39,816 nt of DNA from Planctomycetota bacterium (GTDB taxonomy: Bacteria; Planctomycetota; Planctomycetia; Planctomycetales; Planctomycetaceae): assembly GCA_022600195.1 (NCBI GenBank), contig JAHZKX010000024.1:1-39816 (forward strand), written 5' to 3'. Under the pieces are notes generated by a model, which saw only the letters and a list, made by a program, of their open reading frames with translations, was not told the DNA's origin and searched no databases. A program made the translations under genes and the position numbers. Below are positions 16,955 to 25,856 of the stretch, piece after piece. Within the stretch, counting starts at the first letter, position 1; the number at the start of each line of letters is the position of its first letter.

Positions 16955-17494
16955 TCAAACCAACATTGTTTCGAGGACCCGGGCGTAACTGCCGAATGTT
17001 CCCTGATCAAACAAGACAAATCGAACAAGATCCAGTTGATCCGAAGTTTCCAGTTTAACTGCGACGGTTCGTAAAGCGACTTCCGCCGCTAAATCGACCG
17101 GATAGCGATACACGCCGGTACTGATGGAAGGGAACGCCAGCGTGCGACACGTATGCTTCTCTGCCAGAGACAGACATGCCTGATAAGCCGCCTCCAACAA
17201 TCCACTCTCTTTTTTTCCGCCTCCCTGCCAGATCGGCCCGACCGCGTGAAAGACATAGCGTGAGGGTAAATTTCCGCCAGAAGTCACAACAGCACTACCT
17301 GTCGGACAGCCATCTGGATACCGACGCTGGAGCTCTTCCATGATTTTCGGCCCCGCTGCCAGATGTATGGCACCATCCACACCTCCCCCACCGGCCAACT
17401 GTGCATTCGCCGCGTTGGCGATGGCATCAACCTGTTGAACCGTAATATCTCCCAATACTAACTCAATCCGGGCAGATCCAAACTGTACGATCAT
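16955..17494 (-). CDS. Macro-domain protein, probable O-acetyl-ADP-ribose deacetylase
   Basis: A stand-alone 179-residue macro domain of the YmdB/MacroD type that binds ADP-ribose and typically hydrolyses O-acetyl-ADP-ribose or mono-ADP-ribosyl esters in the cytoplasm. Seen are VLGDIT (Asp16 contacts adenine), NAANAQLAGGGGVDGAI (27-43), with the Asn and Gly-rich loop of the active class, and FPSISTGVYRYP for the phosphate-binding loop. Length is typical. ATG 17494 begins directly at the first strand; the open frame reaches a TTG ten codons upstream without resemblance. It diverges from the glycosyltransferase gene. Confidence 0.88.
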   Translation of the reverse strand: MIVQFGSARIELVLGDITVQQVDAIANAANAQLAGGGGVDGAIHLAAGPKIMEELQRRYPDGCPTGSAVVTSGGNLPSRYVFHAVGPIWQGGGKKESGLLEAAYQACLSLAEKHTCRTLAFPSISTGVYRYPVDLAAEVALRTVAVKLETSDQLDLVRFVLFDQGTFGSYARVLETMLV

Positions 17495-17634
17495 CAGTAG
17501 CCGATCTATGATACAGAATAACAAAACGCCAATAACAGATATTGATCTTTTGGACTCATTATAAAATACTATAGACTCTGTTCAAAGAGTGAACTCAAAA
17601 ACAATTCCCTGCAACGATTGCGAATCATTCCACT

Positions 17635-18750
17635 GTGATTAAAGTCAGCCTTCTTATTCCGACTCTGGATCAATCCGGTGCTGAAAAACAGCTCACTCTG
17701 CTGGCGACTGGTTTACCCCGTGATGAATTTGAAGTGCAGGTGATCACTCTCACACGAGGTGGCCCCTACGAAGAGATTCTGAAAGAACATCAGATCCCGG
17801 TAACCAATTTAAAAAAACGCTTTAAATTTGATCCTTTCGCCTATCGTGCTCTGAAAAAGTTAGTTCAGCAGCAACAACCAGATATCCTGCACACCTGGCT
17901 CTTTGCTGCAAACGCTTATGGCAGGATGGCAGTAAAACGTCTTCCCGCTTCCCAGAAGCGACCCAAAGTCATCGTTTCCGAACGCTGTGTCGATTCCTGG
18001 AAAAGTAACTGGCAACATAATATCGATCGTAGATTACTTACTCAGACTTCTCTCATGGTTGGTAATTCTCAAGGTGTTGTCGATTTTTATCGAGAGAAAA
18101 ACGTCCCAGAATCAATTCTGCGCGTCGTCTCTAATGGGATTCCGATCCCAGATTCCACCATTTGTGAAACAACGCGAAATCAACTGATTCAGGAATATAA
18201 TCTTCCCAAAGACGCGCGACTGATTGCCTTTGTCGGTCGTCTGGCCAGACAGAAACGCGTGGAAGATCTTCTCTGGGCCTTACAACTCTTACGACAGATG
18301 AATGACAACGTCAGGTTGCTCATCATCGGTGATGGCCCGGAACGCGCCAAACTGGAACAACTGGCTCACAAGTATACGGTCACCCCGCATGTCTGTTTTC
18401 TGGGGCACCGCCCGGACGTCAAAAAGCTGTTTCCAATGTTTGAACTGTTCCTTTTGGCCAGTGACTTCGAAGGTCAATCCAACAGTATCATGGAGGCAAT
18501 GTCGTATGGAATTCCCGTCATTGCCAGTGATATTCAGCCAAACCAGGAACTGGTAGTGCATGGCAAAACAGGTTTTTTATCATCCGTTGGTGATTGCACC
18601 GGATATGCACAATATGCGGAACGCATCCTTGCTGACTCGGCACTGGCGAAAGAATTGGGAACTGCTTCGCAAAAAAGGATGCAAGAGGAATTCAGTGTCG
18701 ATAAAATGGTACAGAGCTACGCCGCGCTTTATCGTGAAGTGCTTACCTAG
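17635..18750 (+). CDS. GT4-family glycosyltransferase (GT-B fold)
   Basis: This 371-residue cytoplasmic or peripheral enzyme transfers a sugar from a nucleotide donor to a lipid or polysaccharide acceptor. The N-terminal domain carries SGAEKQL near residue 14, typical of GT4 members. The C-terminal domain has AFVGRLARQKRVEDL, IIGDGPER and the EX7E motif (EGQSNSIME in SDFEGQSNSIMEA) before GIPVIAS. It starts with GTG; there is no clear ribosome site. The asparagine-synthase-type amidotransferase follows after 54 bases in the same direction. Such pairing is usual in exopolysaccharide loci, so the two probably modify a surface polysaccharide. Confidence 0.85.
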   Translation: MIKVSLLIPTLDQSGAEKQLTLLATGLPRDEFEVQVITLTRGGPYEEILKEHQIPVTNLKKRFKFDPFAYRALKKLVQQQQPDILHTWLFAANAYGRMAVKRLPASQKRPKVIVSERCVDSWKSNWQHNIDRRLLTQTSLMVGNSQGVVDFYREKNVPESILRVVSNGIPIPDSTICETTRNQLIQEYNLPKDARLIAFVGRLARQKRVEDLLWALQLLRQMNDNVRLLIIGDGPERAKLEQLAHKYTVTPHVCFLGHRPDVKKLFPMFELFLLASDFEGQSNSIMEAMSYGIPVIASDIQPNQELVVHGKTGFLSSVGDCTGYAQYAERILADSALAKELGTASQKRMQEEFSVDKMVQSYAALYREVLT

Positions 18751-18804
18751 CCTTAAGCCGCGTTCTGCTTCTTTTTTTCTTCGATCATAATTAGAATTTG
18801 ATTC

Positions 18805-20817
18805 ATGTGCGGAATTACCGGGACCTCGTGGACCACGCGGGATAAAAATATTTCTCCGAGTGTGCTCAAACGCATGACCGATGTCATTTCGCATCGTGGG
18901 CCTGATGACTCAGGTGGTTACCATTCCGATCTGTCTGGCAAATCCTTTCTTTTTTCTGATGAGAACGCCTTTTCGGATTTCAAACCCACTTCAGAAAATG
19001 GTGCAGCGTTAGGTCACCGCAGACTTTCCATCATCGACCTGGGAACCGGACATCAACCGCTATCCAACGAAGATGGTTCCATCTGGATCGCTTTCAATGG
19101 CGAAATTTATAACTATCAAGAGCTCAGAAAAGAACTCATTCAACAAGGGCATCAATTCAAAACAGAATCCGATACAGAAGTAATCGTGCATCTTTACGAA
19201 GAGCAGGGGACTGCCTGTGTAGAACGTTTAAGAGGTATGTTTGCCCTGGCGATCTGGGACGAACGCCGCCAGCGTCTCTTCCTGGCACGCGACCGAATCG
19301 GTCAAAAACCTCTTTTCTACCGGGAACAAGCGGGCAGCCTCAGCTTCGCCAGCGAGTTAAAGTCACTACTGCAAATGCCGGACGCAAGCAGAACCGTCGA
19401 TCCTCGCGCAATCGACTTGTTTCTTGCCTATCAATACGTGCCACATCCCTGGTCAATTCTCAAAGGTTATCAGAAACTTCCCCCGGCACATCGCGCTATC
19501 TACGAGCAGGGTCAACTCAAGGTTGAACGCTACTGGACTCCCCAGTATCAAAATCCGGAATCCAACTCAGAGTTCCCGTTTCAAACTCCGCAACAATGGT
19601 CAGAGGCACTAAGAGAGAGGCTTACCGAATCAGTTAAAATCCGAATGCGCAGCGATGTACCTCTCGGAGCATTTCTTTCGGGTGGAATCGATTCCACCAT
19701 CATTGCGGGATTAATGCAAAGCATGTCCGACCGTCCTGTGCATACATTTTCAATCGGTTTTCCTGTTAAACAATTCGACGAACGCAGTTACGCGCGCGAA
19801 GCAGCCAAGATGCTGGGAACCGATCATCACGAATATGTGGTGGAACCAGAGGCACTTGAAATGCTTCCCCGGCTTGCCTGGCATTACGATGAACCCTTCG
19901 CGGACAGCAGCGCCATTCCCACCATGTATCTGTCTCAAGTCACACGCCAGGAAGTCACCGTTGCTTTATCTGGCGATGGGGGAGATGAATTATTTGCTGG
20001 CTACGACCGCTATAAAGCTGTTGCGCTTTCTCAATGGTTTGATCGCTTGCCCACTGTTGTCAAGAAAATGATGACCGCTTCCGTCTGGCAAAAACTGCCT
20101 GCTTCTGTGGAACAAAAATCGTTTCGTAGACGCGTCAAACGATTCCTTGCTGGTCTCGCGGTCCCTCCAGAACGCCGCTATCTGAAATGGGTCGGTATTT
20201 TTGATACGGAACGCAGACTCGAAATGTATTCATCCGAATTTCGTGAGCAACTTGGAATTTTTGACACTGATGAGTTTTTGCTTGATGCCTATCAACTTTG
20301 CCCGGATCGTGATTTTGTCACCCGTACCACGGCTGCCGATGTCCTGTCTTATCTTCCTTGTGATATATTGACGAAAGTCGATATCGCCAGCATGGCGCAC
20401 AGCCTGGAGTGCCGTAGCCCGTTTCTGGATCACCATGTCGCGGAACTGGCCGCAGCGATGCCTCTGAGTCTCAAAATGAATAAAGGACGCGGAAAACAAA
20501 TTTTGACAGACACCTTTTCTGATCTTCTGCCAGAATCCATTCAGACGCGCAAAAAAATGGGTTTTGGGGTCCCCCTTAACAATTGGTTCCGTAACGAGCT
20601 GAAACCACTGTTATTCGACGTATTGCTGGACCAGCGGGCCATAGATCGGCAGATTTTCAACCCGGCTGCGGTAGAACAACTCATCAGCGAACACCTCAAT
20701 CTACAGTGGGATCATAGTGCCCGACTGTGGTCTCTACTCGTTTTAGAAATGTGGTTTCGAACCTTTATCGACCCCACATCTCTCCCGGATCATTTTCCTG
20801 AAACCGTTCCAACATAA
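18805..20817 (+). CDS. asnB: Glutamine-dependent asparagine synthase-type amidotransferase
   Basis: The 670-residue protein starts MCGITGT, exposing Cys2, the nucleophile of the N-terminal glutaminase domain, with RLSIIDL and NGEIYN typical of class II. The synthetase domain has the ATP-pyrophosphatase loop SGGIDST (292-298), FSIGF, SGDGGDELFAGY and CRSPFLDH. Ammonia made from glutamine is passed to an adenylated carboxylate. Members in polysaccharide and exosortase loci (amidotransferase 1 type) amidate sugar acids rather than aspartate, and its neighbour is a GT4 enzyme. A glycine/serine-rich insert (about 36-65) lengthens the glutaminase domain. Whether it makes asparagine or an amidated sugar is open. 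Confidence 0.85.
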   Translation: MCGITGTSWTTRDKNISPSVLKRMTDVISHRGPDDSGGYHSDLSGKSFLFSDENAFSDFKPTSENGAALGHRRLSIIDLGTGHQPLSNEDGSIWIAFNGEIYNYQELRKELIQQGHQFKTESDTEVIVHLYEEQGTACVERLRGMFALAIWDERRQRLFLARDRIGQKPLFYREQAGSLSFASELKSLLQMPDASRTVDPRAIDLFLAYQYVPHPWSILKGYQKLPPAHRAIYEQGQLKVERYWTPQYQNPESNSEFPFQTPQQWSEALRERLTESVKIRMRSDVPLGAFLSGGIDSTIIAGLMQSMSDRPVHTFSIGFPVKQFDERSYAREAAKMLGTDHHEYVVEPEALEMLPRLAWHYDEPFADSSAIPTMYLSQVTRQEVTVALSGDGGDELFAGYDRYKAVALSQWFDRLPTVVKKMMTASVWQKLPASVEQKSFRRRVKRFLAGLAVPPERRYLKWVGIFDTERRLEMYSSEFREQLGIFDTDEFLLDAYQLCPDRDFVTRTTAADVLSYLPCDILTKVDIASMAHSLECRSPFLDHHVAELAAAMPLSLKMNKGRGKQILTDTFSDLLPESIQTRKKMGFGVPLNNWFRNELKPLLFDVLLDQRAIDRQIFNPAAVEQLISEHLNLQWDHSARLWSLLVLEMWFRTFIDPTSLPDHFPETVPT

Positions 20818-20945
20818 ACGGCTGACGACCATATTCAGAATTGACACTTGAGCTTTCCCAGCCAATAAGTGAAAATATCCAGAGCAGTTGATTGTCGGCT
20901 GCATCCAACCAGGAGTCACTAACGAACTTCCTCCGCTCAGTGTAA

Positions 20946-20974
20946 CCCTGCCTGAATTACCCCTGCCTAAATTG
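20946..20974. repeat. Tandem 15-bp direct repeat before the PQQ gene
   Basis: CCCTGCCTGAATTA and CCCTGCCTAAATTG (12 of 14 match) start 15 bases apart and end nine bases before the ATG at 20983, replacing a normal ribosome-site region. It may be a duplication affecting translation or a binding site. Confidence 0.45.
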
Positions 20975-20982
20975 AGATCGCG

Positions 20983-22350
20983 ATGCGTTATTTATTCATT
21001 CTCGTTCTAACGTTACTCATATCCGATCCGGTTTCTGTTATGGCCGGAAAACCAAATGGTAATACATCAAAAATCTCCCCTAAATTTGAGGAATGGCCAC
21101 AATGGCGCGGCCCTCGAGGAGATGGAACCTGGAACGGTCCTCCCATCAAAACTACCTGGCCGAAAACAGGATTGAAAAAATTATGGGAACATCAAATTGG
21201 TGGAGGTTATGGCGGTATTTCTATCGCTCAGAGACGCCTTTACCTGATGGATCGACCTGCATCATCAAAAGCAGAACAGAAGAAAGCAGAAGGAATTCAC
21301 AGCCACCGAATTCAGCGAAAAAATGTGGAACGGATTCTTTGTTATGATGCGCTCTCGGGTAAAATGCTTTGGTCGCATGAATATCCCAGCAATTACAACA
21401 AACTCGAGTATGGAAATGGACCGCGCGTTGCCCCGACGGTCCATGACGGCTTCGTATATACACTGGGAACAATGGGCGATGTATTTTGCCTCTCCGCTCA
21501 TACAGGTAAGGTCATCTGGAAGAAGCAACTCGTCACGGACTTTGGTGGCAAAGTTCCCCAGTGGGGTTATGCAGCAGCTCCCTATGTGATCGGCGAACTG
21601 GTTATTCTGATGCCCGGCGGGGAAAAGCAGGGGACTGCGATTATCGCCCTGGATCGTAAAACAGGAGCAGAGCGTTGGCGCAGTTTGTCCGATCAGGCGG
21701 GATATGCAACTCCGCTCTTAATTCATCATCAAGGCCAGGATCAGTTGATTGTCTGGTCGCCTAATCACATTCATAGTGTTTCACCACAGACAGGAAAACA
21801 TTTCTGGTCGGTACCCTATAAAGTAACTTACGGCGTCGCCATTGCCAGTCCCATAGAAAAAGAGGGTCTGGTCTTTGTCGCCGGCTACTGGGAAGGCTCA
21901 AAAGCGATTGAGCTTGGTAAACAGCCAGAGCAAGCCAAATTGAAATGGGAAGAACGCCGCACCTTACGGGGATTGATGTCACAGCCACTTTATCGCGATG
22001 GATACGCCTATCTGCTGGACAAACAATTCGGTCTGACCTGTTTTGAATATGCTACGGGAAAAAAAATCTGGGATGATGCCAATCAAATGACTCCCAGTAA
22101 CAGTCGAAATCCTCAAGCAACCTTGGTTTGGCTCAATCAATCAGCACGGGTGCTCATTTTGAATTCGGAGGGAGAACTGATTCTGGCTGAGTTAACGCCC
22201 GCCGGTTATAAAGAATTCGCGCGAACCAAAGTGATCGGGGAAACCTGGGCTCACCCCGCGTATGCAGAAACCAGGATCTATGTACGCAGCAACACGAAAC
22301 TGATTGCTTATGAGTTACCGATTGAAGAATCCATTAATGAATCCCCATAA
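20983..22350 (+). CDS. Secreted PQQ-like beta-propeller protein
   Basis: The 455-residue protein has a signal peptide (5-21, cut near VMA-GK), then the planctomycete opening WPQWRGPRGDG. About six propeller blades follow, marked by repeated xTGKxxW phrases: SGKMLWSHEY, TGKVIWKKQ, TGAERWRSL, TGKHFWSVPY and TGKKIWDD. The fold is that of BamB and quinoprotein dehydrogenases, but I see no catalytic quinoprotein features. A structural or binding role in the periplasm is more likely. It is separated from the amidotransferase by 165 bases and from pgsA by 167 bases, so it is probably its own transcription unit. Confidence 0.78.
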   Translation: MRYLFILVLTLLISDPVSVMAGKPNGNTSKISPKFEEWPQWRGPRGDGTWNGPPIKTTWPKTGLKKLWEHQIGGGYGGISIAQRRLYLMDRPASSKAEQKKAEGIHSHRIQRKNVERILCYDALSGKMLWSHEYPSNYNKLEYGNGPRVAPTVHDGFVYTLGTMGDVFCLSAHTGKVIWKKQLVTDFGGKVPQWGYAAAPYVIGELVILMPGGEKQGTAIIALDRKTGAERWRSLSDQAGYATPLLIHHQGQDQLIVWSPNHIHSVSPQTGKHFWSVPYKVTYGVAIASPIEKEGLVFVAGYWEGSKAIELGKQPEQAKLKWEERRTLRGLMSQPLYRDGYAYLLDKQFGLTCFEYATGKKIWDDANQMTPSNSRNPQATLVWLNQSARVLILNSEGELILAELTPAGYKEFARTKVIGETWAHPAYAETRIYVRSNTKLIAYELPIEESINESP

Positions 22351-22517
22351 AAGCAAACAGGCTGACCTGTGAAATCCTTAGCAGATTCGATAAAATGATT
22401 TAATCGTAGTCAGTTTATCCAGTGAACAGAACAAGAACATATTTCACTTTTTCCTTGTTTTGAGTTGCTGATCGCTTATTTTCTTCTTTCAAATTCTTCT
22501 GAAAACATAGCAGCAAC

Positions 22518-23150
22518 ATGAACTCACAATCGGAAAATCAGTCCGAGAATGTAACAGCAGGAACTGAATTACTAGGGCCGGAAATCTGGAATCTGCCTAA
22601 TACGATTACCGTCAGCCGACTGGTACTTGCGATCATACTTTTCGTCATCATCTATCTGGAAGGGTGGTGGAAAACTTCGGCGCTGTTGTTTATTATCGCA
22701 GCCGCGACAGACTTTCTCGATGGATATTTCGCACGAAAATACAATCAGGTTACCACGCTCGGGCGTATTTTAGATCCATTTGTTGATAAATTCATCATCT
22801 GTGGCGCGTTCATTTTTCTACTGGAACGCGGACCTGCAACCGGAATCAATGCCTGGTTTGTATTGATTATCATTGGCCGCGAAATGTTTATCACCAGTTT
22901 ACGTGGATTTCTAGAACAGCATGGACGCGATTTTTCTGCGAGTTGGAGCGGTAAAATTAAAATGGGCGTGCAGTGTGTCGCCGTTATATTATGTCTGCTC
23001 TCATTGAGCCCTGAATCTCCCTTCAATACTTTTGGCTTTTTCCTTTTACGAGATATTTCCATCTGGTCTGCAGCCATCATCACATTATACAGTGGAATCG
23101 ATTACGTTTTCAGAGCAGCCAGAATGCTCCGGCAAGCACCACTGAAGTAA
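22518..23150 (+). CDS. pgsA: CDP-diacylglycerol--glycerol-3-phosphate 3-phosphatidyltransferase
   Basis: This integral membrane enzyme makes phosphatidylglycerol phosphate, the committed step to phosphatidylglycerol and cardiolipin. The CDP-alcohol phosphatidyltransferase motif is complete: Asp65-x2-Asp68-Gly69-x2-Ala72-Arg73-x8-Gly82-x3-Asp86-x3-Asp90. NLPNTITVSRL just before the first membrane helix is the usual PgsA opening. About five to six membrane segments and 210 residues are normal. The N-terminal 24 residues are polar and not conserved. A phosphatidylserine synthase is excluded by the motif context and length. Confidence 0.88.
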   Translation: MNSQSENQSENVTAGTELLGPEIWNLPNTITVSRLVLAIILFVIIYLEGWWKTSALLFIIAAATDFLDGYFARKYNQVTTLGRILDPFVDKFIICGAFIFLLERGPATGINAWFVLIIIGREMFITSLRGFLEQHGRDFSASWSGKIKMGVQCVAVILCLLSLSPESPFNTFGFFLLRDISIWSAAIITLYSGIDYVFRAARMLRQAPLK

Positions 23151-23191
23151 ACTTGGGATTCCTGGATCATGATATTTAGTACCGGTTTTCA

Positions 23192-23219
23192 TTCATAAAT
23201 CGAATTTGTGATTTATGAA
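23192..23219. promoter_or_regulatory. Perfect 10-bp inverted repeat upstream of the site-2 protease gene
   Basis: TTCATAAATC and GATTTATGAA form a perfect 10-bp stem with loop GAATTTGT. It lies 88 bases before the preferred start at 23308 and covers an alternative ATG at 23215. It could be an operator or a leader hairpin that hides the upstream ATG. Confidence 0.4.
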
Positions 23220-23307
23220 ACTCTTGAAATCACGACTCCACTTTATTGATTTTCAAGTATACAATACGAGAACCCGATCATTCGACTTTCATTTTAGATC
23301 TGGACTT

Positions 23308-24306
23308 ATGTCTGACGCAACGAATCCTCAGCCACCTTCTGACAATGTCATCATCATTCAACCGGGTGACTATCAGACCGAGATTAAGGATTTTTCGTCT
23401 CAGCAGCCACTTCCTTCGTCTCGCATCACCCCTCCGCGCAGCAAGCTGCCACTCATCCTTTTTATTCTGACTTGTTTGAGCACATTTATCGTCGGGGGTT
23501 ATGGTAATCGACCATTTTTACCAGTCCCTGCTCAATTCATGGAATTATATGCATACATTCAGGGTATTGGCTGGAACACATTTTTGTTACGTGGTATTTC
23601 CTATGCGGGCCCTGTGATGCTGATCTTGCTGTCACACGAAATGGGGCATTACCTGCAAGCAAAGCGGTATCATATCCCTGCTACACAACCATTTTTTATT
23701 CCCATGCCGATCACCCCGATAGGCACGATGGGTGCTGTCATTCTGCAAAGAGGGGGAGTTGCCAATCGCAAACAGATGTTTGATATCGCGGTTTCTGGAC
23801 CACTGGCGGGGCTGATCTTTGCACTCCCCTTTGCTTATTGGGGAACTCTCAATTCTACGGTTGGTCTCAAACAGGGTATGAGTTTTGGTGAGCCGTTAAT
23901 TCTACAGTGGATGATCACGCTTGTGCATGGCCCGTTAGCAGAGCATCAGGAGGTGATTCTCAACCCGATGATGTTTGCAGGCTGGGTCGGGATCTTTATC
24001 ACTGCTTTAAATTTAATTCCCATCGGCCAGCTTGATGGAGGGCACATTCTCTATATGCTGATTGGCAAGAAAGCCAATCTTGTCGCACGGCTTTTCTTGA
24101 CGGGAGCAATTTGTTATATGATCTATAACAATGAATATGGATATTCGCTACTCATTCTGCTGCTGGTCTTTTTCGGGATCACTCATCCCCCCACAGCAGA
24201 TGATACGGTTCCATTGGGATCAATGCGTATAATCATCGGATGGTTGACTCTTGCTTTTTTCGTGATTGGATTCACCATCACGCCGATTGTCACGCATGCT
24301 CATTAA
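23308..24306 (+). CDS. Site-2 protease family (M50) membrane metalloprotease
   Basis: The 332-residue polytopic zinc protease cleaves substrates within the membrane. HEMGH (110-114) gives two zinc ligands and the catalytic Glu111; Asp243 in GQLDGGH gives the third ligand. PFFIPMP and GTMGAVI follow the HExxH as in the EGY1/soluble-N-terminus group. No PDZ domain is present. Around 60 polar N-terminal residues precede the first membrane segment. The start at 23308 (MSDATNPQ) is chosen; the open frame reaches ATG 23215, which lies inside a perfect inverted repeat. The usual role is regulated intramembrane proteolysis; the partner is unknown. Confidence 0.85.
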   Translation: MSDATNPQPPSDNVIIIQPGDYQTEIKDFSSQQPLPSSRITPPRSKLPLILFILTCLSTFIVGGYGNRPFLPVPAQFMELYAYIQGIGWNTFLLRGISYAGPVMLILLSHEMGHYLQAKRYHIPATQPFFIPMPITPIGTMGAVILQRGGVANRKQMFDIAVSGPLAGLIFALPFAYWGTLNSTVGLKQGMSFGEPLILQWMITLVHGPLAEHQEVILNPMMFAGWVGIFITALNLIPIGQLDGGHILYMLIGKKANLVARLFLTGAICYMIYNNEYGYSLLILLLVFFGITHPPTADDTVPLGSMRIIIGWLTLAFFVIGFTITPIVTHAH

Positions 24307-24318
24307 ATAAACTCACGC

Positions 24319-24335
24319 GGACACAGCCTGTGTCC
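24319..24335. terminator. Hairpin between the site-2 protease gene and the minus-strand operon
   Basis: GGACACA-GCC-TGTGTCC, a perfect 7-bp stem, lies in the 86-base gap between convergent genes. No strong T-run follows, so termination strength is doubtful. Confidence 0.45.
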
Positions 24336-24392
24336 AGAAATACTGTAGCATCTCCCGGGCCATTTGAAACGAGATGCGTTGAGCAAGCAACA

Positions 24393-25820
24393 TTATTTAA
24401 TTTTGCTCAGAATCTGTTCGGCGCGATACACGATCTCCAGGTCTTTATTTTTCGTGGCTTTCTGCAATTCGGCCTGAGCTGCTTTTCCATACTCTTCAAG
24501 TTTCTTTTGTGCCTCTTCACGTTGTTCCCAGTCTGAAGTTCCTAACTTTGCTATTAATTGATTAATCCGCTTCAATAAAGCAGGATCAGCATCAACTAGA
24601 ATTACAATCGCCGTTCGGCGTAAGACATCAGGAAATGGAGTGACTTCCACGGGGAGAATTTTGTCAAGATAACTTTCATCCATACAATACACGACAGTCG
24701 CCTGATCGTTCCGTAATGCATGTTGAGCGAGAATTTTCAAGACGTGTGTGGTCTCTGGTTTTCCCAATCCCAGTTCAGTTAATGTCTTTTCCCACACACC
24801 CATAATTTTTTCCTGTGTCAGTGGTGGTCTATCAGCAAATGGGATACTAATCGGGGGTACTTTCACCGCTGCGGGAGTTGGTTTTGCCGTACTTTTTGTT
24901 GTCGGTTTGGTTAATTTAGGCAGCGCTCCGATCGCTCGCAATTGTCCACCCAGAGCTGCCAATTCGCCTGCCTTTTTCACCTTCGCCTTATCCTTCAGAC
25001 TTTTATCTGACAACGGATCATTGGCTTTCGATTTCGTAGTTGTTTCTGTTTGCGGCGCTGGTTTCTTTTCCTTTTCCTTTTTCTTGAAACCTGGAACTTG
25101 ATTGATCGCCGCCAATTTCCATTCCTGCTTCTGTGAGGTTGGCTGCAGAATCGTAACATGCTGTAATGGATAAGCCTGCCGATTCTGAATTTGAAACCCC
25201 TCTTTCGAATGGGTTAGAGTAATTCCCGGTACATGATTTAATTCCACATCATACAAAATAAATCGTTCGCTCTTATTAATCCCCTTCAAAAACAACCGAT
25301 CTGCAGACTGCAAATGACTGAGCCAGTGGGAATTTTGCATCTTCATACTGAGCTGACTCTCTTTTAACATATTTTGAGCGCGCCAATAAATTCGTTTTGA
25401 TTGAATTCGTGCTGTTGGCCAATGAGATAAAAACCGTCCGGAAGGAAATTCAATCAGGATATCGATATCTTTTACTGCAGGACCTTCGAACGTCATTAAA
25501 CCAAGGGGGACTGGTTTGTGGCTATTCTCCGCGTCTGCACTCAATCGGCGTGATAACATATACCCGGGAGTTGTGGAGCGAAATAATTTGGCATCATTCA
25601 GTTTTTTCCCATGTGCCGAAACCAGAAACACACTCACATCACGTACGATCAATTGTGAAGCAGTCGGTTTTTTTTTTGCAGGATCACCTGCTACCAAATC
25701 TGACATTCCAAATGGGCTAAAAGCAGTCGAGATAACAATCAGCATCAGAAGCATGCTATAACGCTCTCGAATGCGGTCACAAATTTTAAATCGAAAATGA
25801 TATGCGTGTTGTCTATTCAT
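24393..25820 (-). CDS. Secreted protein with C-terminal HEAT-like segment; last gene of the operon
   Basis: The 475-residue protein has an N-terminal hydrophobic signal (about 22-44, cut near LVAGD), then a beta-rich part and a low-complexity Lys/Thr/Pro linker (about 250-320). The C-terminal segment reads DWEQREEAQKKLEEYGKAAQ...A.EIL, the planctomycete HEAT-like pattern in which a DWxxREEA helix precedes a helix with GxxAxxxL. I do not know a function. It is downstream of the NPCBM gene in the same direction, so it is likely an exported component of the same system. A gap of 36 bases separates the two. Confidence 0.65.
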   Translation of the reverse strand: MNRQHAYHFRFKICDRIRERYSMLLMLIVISTAFSPFGMSDLVAGDPAKKKPTASQLIVRDVSVFLVSAHGKKLNDAKLFRSTTPGYMLSRRLSADAENSHKPVPLGLMTFEGPAVKDIDILIEFPSGRFLSHWPTARIQSKRIYWRAQNMLKESQLSMKMQNSHWLSHLQSADRLFLKGINKSERFILYDVELNHVPGITLTHSKEGFQIQNRQAYPLQHVTILQPTSQKQEWKLAAINQVPGFKKKEKEKKPAPQTETTTKSKANDPLSDKSLKDKAKVKKAGELAALGGQLRAIGALPKLTKPTTKSTAKPTPAAVKVPPISIPFADRPPLTQEKIMGVWEKTLTELGLGKPETTHVLKILAQHALRNDQATVVYCMDESYLDKILPVEVTPFPDVLRRTAIVILVDADPALLKRINQLIAKLGTSDWEQREEAQKKLEEYGKAAQAELQKATKNKDLEIVYRAEQILSKIK

Positions 25821-25856
25821 AGTACTCTAACATTAATTTCTATAACCTGATTTCAT

